From the NCBI GenBank assembly GCA_963930655.1, contig OZ005618.1, forward strand, positions 10,211,001 to 10,275,000: a stretch of DNA of 64,000 nt, in the 5' to 3' direction. A program made the position numbers and the translations under genes. Every line of letters starts with the position of its first letter. Positions within the stretch are counted from its first letter, which is position 1. Of this stretch, positions 1-10,357 are shown piece by piece. Origin of the DNA: Myrica gale. Taxonomy: Eukaryota > Streptophyta > Magnoliopsida > Fagales > Myricaceae. A model generated the notes under the pieces. The model worked only from the letters and a program-made list of their open reading frames with translations. It had not been told where the DNA came from and ran no database searches.

Positions 1-666
1 AACGAAGATTGTTAAATGAGTACTGGAAGTGGGGTTAATTAGGAAATAAAATAGAAAAAAGAAAGGAAACACAACGGGAAAACAAACATTCTGATCATTT
101 TACTTGAGAGCACAAAGTAATGTGAAAAGAATACGTTGTGCAGACTTCTTGTTCTGAAGTTTGCCCTTTCTTCTTCAATATTTGAGCAGACATCGATCGT
201 CCTAGTCCTCCTCATCTTACTATTGTCCGATTGAGGTCTCTCAGTACTATATTCAATGCACATGTGAGCATGCAAAACACTCCTGTCTTCTCTTAATTTG
301 GCCTTCTTGCTAGAAGTTAGTTAACATGAAGGATATAGATTAATGGTGGGCCGGTATTGATTTAATTTGTTCAAAACGAAAGAGATAAACTTGAACTTTC
401 ACTTAATTAGATTTTTGTCTCCATTAATAAGTTTTACGTACGTGTTAATATAATTCAATTTTTGCACATTAATCTTTGATGGGCTATAATTAAGTTTCTT
501 CTTTCCAAAGGAAGAGCTGTCAAACCCGCTGAGTTTTCATACAATCCGCCAAAAAATACGAACCTAATTGGATATGGCCGCAGCCACAAAACCTAATGGT
601 AAAATTTCAACTCATGATGGCGTGAACATCTTCTGTGATGACGTCCTTCCCCGGGCTCCAATTCCC

Positions 667-674
667 TATTTATA
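667..674 (+). promoter_or_regulatory. Probable TATA box of the LBD gene
   Basis: TATTTATA lies about 100 bp before the LBD start codon at 773. It is followed by a CT-rich stretch (about 700-742) typical of plant 5' leaders, so transcription probably starts near 695-705. This is inferred from position and sequence only. Confidence 0.5.
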
Positions 675-772
675 CTCATGGTGCTTCAGCAAACCCCACC
701 TCACCTCTCTCTCCTTCTCTCTCCCTCTCTCTGATCTCTCTCGTACAAAGTCATACATAATTCAAGGCTGTG

Positions 773-2136
773 ATGGAGTGCAGCGACACAAACACCACCA
801 CTTCATCAACCCCTCTCTCTCACTCTCCTTCTTCATCATCTTCTCCTCCACCTCCTGCTGCAACTGCTACTCCTACTCCACCGGTTGTTTTAAGCCCCTG
901 TGCCGCATGCAAGATTTTGAGGCGGCGATGTGCAGAGAAATGCGTTCTGGCCCCATATTTCCCTCCAACTGAGCCCGCCAAGTTTACTATAGCTCATAGA
1001 GTGTTTGGTGCTAGCAACATCATTAAGTTCTTGCAGGTACTTTGAGCTTTATGTGGTCTTTGGTGCTGGTGCTTTAGATAGCCAGTAGCATATAGCTGGC
1101 TTGTTGGACGGAACCAAGTAAATATATAATATAATTGGAAAAATTATATTTTGTATCAACAGGCCGGTAACCAATAATTACGTACATCTGTTAGTTTGAG
1201 TTCAAGACCACGAATACAGCAAGAGAGATGTACGGACATGTCCGACAGTTCTTTTCTTGTATATATCTAACTAGGAATAGGACAGTCTAGCTAGCTAAGT
1301 TGCGTTTTGGACGAGCATACCGATTTCAATTATCATAGATTTGGTGTATAGGAGAAGAGTCCCTTCCGGAGGACCCCGCGGCTGCTGTGGCTCGTTCTGC
1401 AAGAAAATGACCACTCGTGTCATGATAACCATATTGTAGGGGCTGATATTCAACATTTTCGCGTTGCAACTTTGAAAAGTAAGCAATTTGAGCTTCGTTC
1501 ACACCTGCGGAACTACTAATTTTGGAGTTTGGACAAAGGCCGCCAATGCTTTGTCTGGAATAAAACTTCTCTGACATCATGATATGCATGCCCGACATAG
1601 AATAAGGCATCTAACATAAAGAAAGCGAAATGGAAAACATCAAGGAAAGCACTTTCATCAAATTTGCTAGCTTGTATAGTTGAGTTGCTGCATGTTGACC
1701 GTATATAATCTTTATTTTATTTTTTTTTTAAAAATAGTCCCTTATGTTGTAGGTATTTCATTGGTTTCTTCGTAATTTTCAGGAACTCCCAGAATCGCAA
1801 AGAGCTGATGCAGTGAGCAGCATGGTTTATGAGGCAAGTGCAAGGATCAGAGACCCCGTTTATGGGTGTGCAGGGGCAATATGTCAGCTTCAAAAACAAG
1901 TCAACGAGCTCCAGGCACAATTAGCCAAGGCCCAAGCCGAGCTTGTCACCATGCAATGCCAGCAAGCGAACCTTGTAGCTTTACTCTGCGTGGAGGTGTC
2001 ACAATCTCCGCAGGCATCGCCTCAACAATCACTTGACAATTTCATCCCCGGCCCTCACAGCTACCAGAACAATAATCCGGCCTGCTTCATTGACGACAAC
2101 AATCTAGGGTCGTTGTGGGAGCCTCTTTGGACATGA
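773..2136 (+). CDS. LOB-domain transcription factor, LBD1/LBD11-like (two exons)
   Basis: Exons are 773-1036 and 1783-2136 (phase 0, GT at 1037, AG at 1781-1782), giving 205 residues. I chose the ATG at 773 over the GTG one codon upstream. The LOB domain starts with CAACKILRRRCAEKC, which fits CX2CX6CX3C (Cys43, 46, 53, 57). The GAS block follows (FGASNIIKFLQ) and continues across the intron as ELPESQRADAVSSMVYEA. Next come RDPVYGC and the leucine-zipper-like LX6LX3LX6L (Leu124, 131, 135, 142), so this is a class I LBD protein. The wording of the domain is closest to Arabidopsis LBD1/LBD11 as I remember them. The N-terminus is Ser/Pro/Thr-rich and the C-terminus ends in an acidic, Trp-containing tail. 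Class I LBDs are nuclear DNA-binding regulators of organ boundaries, vascular and secondary growth. The intron is 746 bp. An AATAAA lies at 2221-2226. Intact and probably functional. Confidence 0.95.
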
Positions 2137-3101
2137 TCAGTACTGCCATAATCTACACTATAGCAGTATTCTGAAACTCATTCTCCAAATTAAGGAGAAG
2201 TTGGAGGACATGTCTGAAATAATAAATTTAACTTAGGAGGAAATACACGTTATTTTGTATGAACAAAAGCGGGGGGAAACACTAGTACTGTAGCTTTAGG
2301 ATCTAATCTCTTTGTTAAAGCTAGCTAGGCAAAGTAGATGGGTCTTTTTCCTCGATGTAATCTGGCATTAATATTGGATGAAAAGAGATATGTTTGTTCC
2401 AAGTCCATTTGGTTGCTCGTTATTGGATCTTAAACCAACTTTTTGGTCACCTACTATATATGATTGTCTTAAATTGATGCTTCCTCAATTCCTTGTCAAA
2501 CTAGCTTTTGACCATTTCTTTCTTCTGGTTTAGCCGAGCAGTCGAATCTCTCATCCAAATCTATTTGAACAAGCCACAAAACTCTGACACACTTCGCCAA
2601 GACGCCAATTAGGAGACCGATAAGATGTCTGCAACATTAATATTGTTTGATCAAGCGTGCACCGTGTTTTCTCTAATAACAACTTAACTACTAAATCCAA
2701 AGGAAAATCCTTGTTATAATTTTTGGTAATCCTCCCATCTTTTCGATAAATAAAAAGTAACTATGAAAAGAAAATTTTTACTTTTCGCTCTCAAATTATA
2801 GTGTCCCCAATATCGCTTTGGATTCAAACTACTATCAATTTCTTTACATTATACTCTCGATAATTCAAAATTGTATCATATAACTCATTTTTTTTTTCAT
2901 AAGATATGACAAATTAAAAATATCAAAGGTTAATGTCACGTAGCTCATTTCACTTCTTTTAACCGTATTATCTGATTAAGATATAAAGTTTGTGTCACAT
3001 AGCTCATTTTTCATTCATTTTAATGGTAGGATCTAATTAAAGACGCAAATTGATGAATTGTAATAGTTTGAGAGTGTAATGTGACGAAATTAGTAGTAAT
3101 A

Positions 3102-3395
3102 CTTGGTTAGTTGTTGGATGGGAATCATGATTTTAATCTTTGATATAGTTTCTTACTTTTTCCTCCAATTTCTTCTCTCGTGGATTTCATTTCGTCCCTA
3201 AATTATGGGATGAATATTGTGCCTCAAATTATCGCAATTGTAGGAAAATGAAGAAGAAGAATTGACGAAAATTGATGATCGTGACAGTTCCCTGATTGAT
3301 GAATTGTGACACTTCCCTAAGGAAGAAATTGGAGGAAAATGTAAGAAACTATAATATCAAAGATTAAATGGTGTCCAATCCAACAACTGACCAAG
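3102..3395. repeat. Inverted-repeat element, MITE-like
   Basis: The left end begins CTTGGTTAGTTGTTGGATGG. The right end, read in reverse complement, begins CTTGGTCAGTTGTTGGATTG. The arms stay similar for about 70 bp (both continue through TTTAATCTTTGATAT and TTTCCTCCAATTTCTTC). I found no clear target-site duplication, so the superfamily is unassigned. Confidence 0.6.
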
Positions 3396-6300
3396 AAAAC
3401 TAAAGTTTGGCTTGACCGATCGATCACATCAAGTCCCCAATTGTGCAATTGTCTACCCCGATCGAGGCTACGCGTTGTGTTTCTACTTATTAGTTATTAC
3501 TGTCCCCATCTTCTAAAAAGCTACAATCATTTTATTGAAAACCCACATTCAAGAATCCAATAACATATGCAGAAGAAAACCCGTAACATATGAAGAAGAA
3601 ACGACAGGGCCCCACTTTCAGAGACAAAACCTACATTTTCTATTATGCTTTTGCACGTTATACCAATTATCTATCATCATTTTGGCCGTATGATCAAACA
3701 TCATATGTGTCTGTTGATCTTGGGTTAATAATTTCTTTGTAGCAATGATGGCCTATATATCCTTCCCTTAAACGCGTTTTTAGCTAAAATATTTCCAGTC
3801 CCACGTGATCAGTTGATCCCAAGGAGCTACCTAGCCAACAGGAGACGAGCACCTGTCGGCAACCTTTTGGTAGCCTATCCCTCTCCATATAAGGGACAAC
3901 CTAAATTATCTCAACCAACATGCCATGATTTTCTATGCTTGAACGGGAACACATGGTTCTTTTTGACTCAATTCTGCATCTTTGCAAGGGTATTTAATCA
4001 AATAGTAATCTATAGGAGCTTCAAAGTCAATGCAAATTATAACCCCATTTCAAAGTACGAATTACCTTAAGAAGAATTTACGACAAGATTTTATAGAACC
4101 AATTCCTATATATATATATACATATATCATGCATGTGATGCATGAGATATTCATGCCAAAGGTAAATCACGTACGGTAATAAATAGGTACCAAAGATCAT
4201 GATGAAGATGTTTACATAGAGAGATAGACATATATGTCCAAGTGGGTGCAATAGTATATTGATGACCAAAGTGAAACTTGACAAAAAAAAAGAGAGAGAC
4301 TAACTTCCAAGTCTAAACGGGCTAGCTGCTGTATTTTGAAGAAAATTATCGGCTGACAAGATGTACGTAGTAGTAGTTACGGATGAATTGCCACTCTTTG
4401 GACTCATCGAAAAGATTAAATCCTTTTTCCAAGACGAGCGCGTAAATATTGAAAGGCGAAGCAAAATGTGTTCTTGGAAAATTCTGCTGGGATTTTTCAA
4501 TTGATCAAAGCTTGTTTGAAATTTCAAATCAGGTAGGACGTCGTTGTTATTTAAATAATAATCATTATCTTTATGTGAAATTATTTCGAGCTTATGAGTT
4601 TAGTAATATTTCAATTAGCTAGCTAGTATAATGAAAAAAATAGATTTTTTATGGAATAAATACACTTTTCAATCATAAAAAATAAGATGATCAGTTTGAC
4701 ACATTATACCATAAACTACCAGTTAATTTACATGGTATCCTCCAACTATCAATATTAGACACATTATATCTAGACTATCAAATTTGACATATTGCACCCT
4801 TCAATTATCAATGTTAGACAAGTTGGTCGGGGGCATTATATATAATCATTTCGGTCTAAAATTTTGATCTTGGGATCATGTTTGGCTGTGTGCGCATCGA
4901 TAATAGGTATTGATGAACAACTTATAGTCCATAACTTTGGCCCTTCGTCTCATTAAGTAGAGAGAAAAGTTTATTTGTTTTTGTTTGTTACATATTCTAG
5001 AATATAGATATCCAACTGCTAATTTCAAAATAAATAGTTGAAATGTTTAGCATTGTTAATTAGTTTTCTTACCTCTTGTTAGAAGCTGTGATTGAAATAA
5101 TAAAACTCTAATTCTACCACTTACGTGTTGAGCTACCTATTAAAGGGTGAGTTCCATACTTCGGACAACAATTCTTCTGAACCCTTAGCAAAAGTACTTC
5201 ATACTAGCTCTCCGTGAAAGTTTGTGAATGTGTTATTTTGTCAGAGATGTGAGGGCTAATTAAGCTCGGAAAAGAGGTGCTTGGAGTTGGATATATATGG
5301 GTTAATTAAGCATGTTTCAATGCTTTTGTTTTTGTTAGGGGAAATTATCATAATAGTATGCCATGTATTTTTGAACAAAAATCAATTCGTGGTTCTCAAG
5401 TTTTAAAATATTTTATTACGTCTCATATGTTTAAAAAACAATCAATCACCGCCTTCCGTTTGATTTGATAGTTAAATCATATGCAAAACATTTTGAAACT
5501 TGAGGGGAGGGCTTATTGATTTTTACCTATAGATATGGGGTACGATGCTCTCATTTTTCTATTAATTAAGATAGCTACATTATGGTTATTTATTGACCGA
5601 AATTAAGTAGTCTATACTCTCTCTTGTGAGTTCTCAGATACACATAAACTAGTTGTTTTGAATTCAACAACATATACTATGCAACTTTTTTTTGTTAGTG
5701 CATGCATGCATGCCCGATCTAGCAAATGCAACCTGATCACCATCATGCATGTTAACAACATACTCATCCTCATGACTAGCTAATGTGAAAGGATATAGAA
5801 TTTATCGAGCTAACACCTACTCTACTATGAAGCTCTAGCGCATATATATATATATATATCTGTAGAATTGCCCTTCTTTTGGGTTCATAACTTTCCTTCC
5901 TATAGATGGCTAGATGGTATATATTAGATATACAAATCATGCACACAGAAGTGCTCTCGTCTCTATCTATATATCTTATAATTATCTTAAAGTACATGAA
6001 TTCTGCAGCAGTGCCAGTACAGTAATGGGGGTAAAGCTCAATCTACATCATTGCCCGTAGTGGTATTAGGTTGTGTACACTTTAGAAGCCACCTAACCAA
6101 TTGATTTGTGAAAATTTAAGCCAATTGGAGAAGGTATGTAAGAAAAGCAGATTTGAATTAAGAATGATAAGACAATACTACGTTATACACATGTCTTAGA
6201 AAACTGCAAAGGAAAAAGGCTAACCCTAAATAATTGCCTTTAGCAAAAGTCTTATCTATCTATGCAGTTTGAAACACAGATCAGAATCTAACCTAAGAGA

Positions 6301-6514
6301 ACAAACTGCAGAAGAGGCGCCTGCAATGGGAACCAGGAGACTGTTTTTGAAAATGCGTGTGGATTACGTTTGATATTGTAATGAAGGAGGGACCCAAACA
6401 AGATCTTTTGATTTTAATTGTCTTGTAGCTTTTAATTCGTCTCTGTACCTCTTTTTGTTTCAGCTTTCATCGGGCTCGGGGATTTCCACTTTCTGTGTGC
6501 AAAGGTTGCTTCAA

Positions 6515-6566
6515 CTTTCTCCTTTTCTCAAAAAAAAAAAAAAAAAAAAACTTTCTCCTTTTCTCA
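6515..6566 (+). repeat. Poly(A) tract between 16-bp direct repeats
   Basis: CTTTCTCCTTTTCTCA occurs at 6515-6530 and again at 6551-6566, with an uninterrupted run of 20 A between. This is what an extremely 5'-truncated LINE or SINE insertion leaves: target duplication plus tail with no body. Slippage is an alternative. Confidence 0.6.
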
Positions 6567-7239
6567 CTTCGATCAACAATGTGGCTTCACTGGCATGGAG
6601 ATAAAGCGGACGCCGCGACATGATTAAGCTGCGTTGACTGGTCCCTGCTGGTTTAAGCTTTTGGACCGTACATCTCGTGCGGGTAATATCATCACTGATC
6701 GTTGCCGCCGTTTTATGAGACATTCTCGAAAGGAGCAGAAAAGTTGTGTTCCTTTTTTTTTTTGTAAAGAAAAGTTGTGTTCTTTATATGCAGGGTATAG
6801 ACATTCACTGTTGATTATTGTAAAAACAAATTGAAGAAAAAATTGTTGAAACAAGTGGTTCATGTTGTTGTACACAAAGTATAAACAGTGTTGAAGAGCT
6901 ATTTTTTCTGATATTAAAGAGCTAGTCAGTGGGTTGATTAGTTTTTCTAAAATTTGCAGTGACATTGAATTAAATTCATGCGAATACTGAACTAGATCCA
7001 TCCGAATCGGTGTAAGTGAATGAGTGTTTAAATTTCTCTCGTTACCAAAAGAAAAAGAAGTATAAAAAACAGTGGGTTCTTGCCTCCTTGAGATTTTTCA
7101 ATCTTCTTTTTGGCGTGTAGAAGACGATCAATTGAGTTTCTAGTTCGATAATTAGAAAGGAGACGATTTTTATCTAATTTGGTGTCTACCGTTCAGAATC
7201 CGAAATTAAGTCTTACATATGTTTTAAATAGACAAATTG

Positions 7240-8445
7240 GGACTCAGTTCAATTTGAGGGTCTTGTTGGTGCTAATATTGATCCTGATATTATTTCCTCT
7301 TATATGCGATGTGTAACTGCTTTGATACTCTCATTTGGAAGGAGAACCCAAAACGTATGTTTATGACCCGTAGCGCTTGGCAGCTCATTCGAACAAAATT
7401 TATGAAGGTTACTTGGTGTTTGTTGGGTATGACATAAACATCTTCCTAGTAAGATATCTTTCGTTATGCGGATATTGATCTATGATTGTTTACCTATTGA
7501 TGCTCGTATTTGTCATCTTAGTATTTCTATTGTTTCAAAATGTAATTGTTGTACATGTAGAAGATCATATTGAAGATAAGGATCATGTCCTCGGCTTTGG
7601 TATGATTGTGTCTCAAGTATGGGAAATTTTTTCTAATCCTATTGGGATGTCCTTTGCGGCAAATTGTACTTGGTGGTCCAAAATTTTTTTTTGGTGGGGG
7701 AAGGATAGAAATAGTTCTCAAGTTGGTATTCTTACTAGTCTCCTCCTTTCTATTATTATTTGGGCACTTTGACGTGTTGCTGTCTAGTTAGGATGGAGGA
7801 TGAGACTTTTTTATGTAATAGCTATTATCTGTATGATTATGGGCTACATTTTTTATATCTCTCAAGAGATTGAATATGTTTCTAATCTGTCAAGCATTGA
7901 CAAGAGTATTCTCCTACATCTTGATCTTGCTATTGCTGTTATGAAAGATAATCTCCGGCTTGGTTTGTGTCTTGGACTAAAACTGTGAATAATTTTTATA
8001 AACTCAATTTGGATGGGAGTAGTTTTGGTAATCCGAGCATGAGTGGTGGTGGTGGTGTTGTTTGAAATAGTAATGGTGATATTATTGTTGGTTATGCTAG
8101 ATCCTAAGACATGCGGACTAATAATTGTACATAACTTCATGCTATGCTTGATGGACTAAGCTTGCGTACAATGATGAGAATTGAGAATTTAGTAGTGGAT
8201 TGTGATATTAGTCTAATAGCTTACTTGGATTATTAATGACTCTTATACATTGTGATACTTGTGGGTTTACAAGATGAAATCCGAGAGTTGCTACCAAGCT
8301 TTAATTTTCGGATCTCTTTTATTTTGCGCAAATGTAATACAACTGATTTATTATCTAAGGAAGGGGCTTCAAGAAGGAATGTTAACTTTGGTGGTAGTGA
8401 AGGTTATCAGTTTTTGCAACATGTTGGTGATTAGCGAATTCAATG
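7240..8445 (+). pseudogene. Decayed 3' end of a LINE (zf-RVT and RNase H regions)
   Basis: Reading through several stops and frameshifts, this stretch resembles the end of a plant LINE ORF2. Around 7330-7400 it gives a phrase like DTLIWKENPKR...SAWQLIR. Around 7470-7560 it gives LPIDARICHLSISIVSKCNCC, the zf-RVT region before RNase H. From about 8005 it reads KLNLDGSSFGNPSMSGGGG, the first strand of a type-I RNase H domain (RVT_3), followed by LDGLSLRTMMRIENLVVDCD and ending near 8380 in FILRKCNTTDLLSKEG. Many stops show it is long dead. Its 5' end, tail and target duplication were not located. Confidence 0.75.
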
Positions 8446-8664
8446 TGTGAGTTTTGATACGTGGGATTATGACTCACTTTTTGGGTTTCGAGCGAGGCAA
8501 GGAAAATGAAACCCGACCACAAGCTAGACTAACCCCTAAACTCGAGCTAATAGGGGTGAATCAGGTTTGGCATGAGATCGAGTCAGAGACGAGTTTCATT
8601 GGGCTTTTTTTTTCATTGTATTGCAGGCTCATAACGTTATGGACTAATTTTTTTAGGCAAAGAA

Positions 8665-10348
8665 GGCTTAATATACGCGCGTGCCCCTGGGGTTTAATGT
8701 TTTCTCAGAAATACCCCTAGGGTAATTTTTTTTGTCCTGCTACCCCTAAGGTATATCCATTTTTTCCGTTTTATCCCTCCGCACACATTCCGTCTATTTT
8801 TGGACGGAAATTGATGACTTGGACGAATTGATCACGTCACATCCAATCAAAAGACAACACGTTGAGAAACAGCTGACCTGACGAAATTAATTTAACACCT
8901 CCATGTCCACGTCACCCTCTCCATATGAGTTTACCAAAATTCCCTTAAATCCAAATTACTGAATACTGCAGTAGATCCAACGGCGTCACTCTGCGGAGTC
9001 TGAAGATCACACCTGCAGCTCCAGGGGCTCTTCAAAGGGCCACTGCGCTCGCGGACCTCCTCGTCCATCAGCTCAAAGCTCCTCTCCAACATACCCTTCC
9101 ATTCCACAGCTTCTCCTATGCCTTCCACCTGCTCCCTGAGAATCTCATGCAACCAATCCCTACACCTGGCCGCAACCTAAAGGAATAGGGAAATTTGTAA
9201 GAAATTAAATCAAACAGTTGACTGAGAGAAAAGCAATGGATATGAGCTTTACATGGGAGCATCCATGGCCGTCGAACACGTCAAAAAATGATATCCGTCA
9301 GACTCCTATTTCTTTTGGAGACAAAATGAGGGAAAAACCGAAACGGTGTTTTGCTGTTTCATGGCTATGGCCATTTGCAGCTAGATTGTGTTGTTAGGTT
9401 TGTGTCGGTGGGTGTTTCAGCTTTCGGAAACCAAGCATTATAGGAAGTTAGGTTTCAGAGTTATGTTTTGTGCCTCACGTAGTTCTGTCATCAGTAGAGG
9501 AGACATTTCATCTACCAGACACAACTCTTAGTTTATACTTTCTTCACATTCTTGGTGTATTGTTCTTGCCACTCAGGTATATCCTTTTTGACTTATCCAC
9601 AGTTGTTACTCTTCTTTCTTGGGAAATTACAGCAACACTTGGCCTGTGGGTGTCTTCTTTATAATCATGGAAGGTTTTGGAAGTTTTGGGTTCAGTGATA
9701 AAAGCAGTGCTGTGATACCTTCAGATTACCGCGATATCTCATCCTTATCGTCCACACCACCTTCAGATAACGTTAGCAAAGTATCAAGCGATGTAAATAA
9801 TGATTATGGTTCAATTTCTCATAAGAAAGAAGTCAATTTGAACCTATGCAGCAAAAGGGCTTTGCCTATTAACCTATGCAGTGTGAGCTTTCGTTGACAA
9901 CCACGACTTTCTCCCTGGCTGCGAAACGGCGTCGAACCGTAGAAGCGAGCTCCCCACTAATGGTGTAGATCCCGCAGTACAACTGCGGACGACAAAGAAG
10001 ATGAAATTTTGGTAAATTGTCCAGTCAGCATCCAATTACAAGGGGTTCGTTTTCATTTTTTATTTTAAGGGCATTTTGGTAAATTTTCAGGGAGAGTGAC
10101 GTGGATATATAGGTGGAAAAAGAATTTTGTCCAGTCAACAGTTAAGGGCATTTTGTTGTCTTTTGATTGGATGTGACATAGTCAATTGGTCCAAGTCATC
10201 AATTTCCGTTCAAAAATAGACGGAATGTGTACGGAGGGATAAAACGGGGAAAATGGATATACCTCAGGGGTAGCGGGACAACAAAAATTACCCTAGGGGT
10301 ATTTCTAAGAAAACGTTAAACCCTAGGGGCACGTGCGTATATTAAGCC
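8665..10348. mobile_element. Pack-MULE: Mutator-like element with long TIRs and captured PP2C exons
   Basis: Both ends read GGCTTAATATACGC inward. The inverted repeats run about 285 bp (8665-8950 and about 10060-10348), strongest in the outer 190 bp. The flanking 9-mers are GGCAAAGAA (8656-8664) and GACAAAGAA (10349-10357), 8 of 9 identical, which is the 9-bp duplication of Mutator-like elements. No transposase is present. The 1.1-kb interior holds two PP2C exons on the minus strand (separate entry) and another segment (about 9660-9990) with a 92-codon open frame of unknown origin. The structure fits a non-autonomous Pack-MULE. Confidence 0.88.
8955..9306 (-). pseudogene. Captured fragment of a protein phosphatase 2C (clade A type)
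   Basis: The minus strand carries two exons. The first (about 9306 down to 9253) encodes GYHFFDVFDGHGCSH, containing the metal-binding DGH motif of PP2C. It is followed by a GT donor and an intron ending in TTTAG. The second (9176 down to about 8955) encodes VAARCRDWLHEILREQ, then a Trp-Met-Ser-Phe-Met-Asp region and CRCDLQTPQSDAVGSTAV, the conserved core before the next metal site. The phrase order and wording match clade A PP2Cs (PP2CA/HAI type, ABA signalling). All upstream and later catalytic motifs are missing, so this cannot be an active phosphatase. Clean splice borders suggest capture of genomic DNA, introns included. An antisense role is speculation. Confidence 0.85.
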
Positions 10349-10357
10349 GACAAAGAA

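Larger units (their letters stand above)
2227..7239. other. Intergenic region with small repeats
   Basis: I see no convincing gene in this stretch. It holds AT-rich DNA, short TA microsatellites (about 4109-4130 and 5839-5860), loosely repeated phrases around 4690-4830, a possible weak inverted-repeat element near 5340-5570, and the two repeat features listed separately at 3102-3395 and 6515-6566. Open frames here lack recognisable domains. Confidence 0.6.

Noticed and set aside
568-972. 134-codon open frame overlapping the LBD first exon
   Set aside because: It starts upstream of the likely TATA box and is a frame-shifted shadow of the LOB exon; no domain.
1295-1610. Minus-strand open frames in the LBD intron
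   Set aside because: Lie wholly in the intron, overlap each other and show no family motif.
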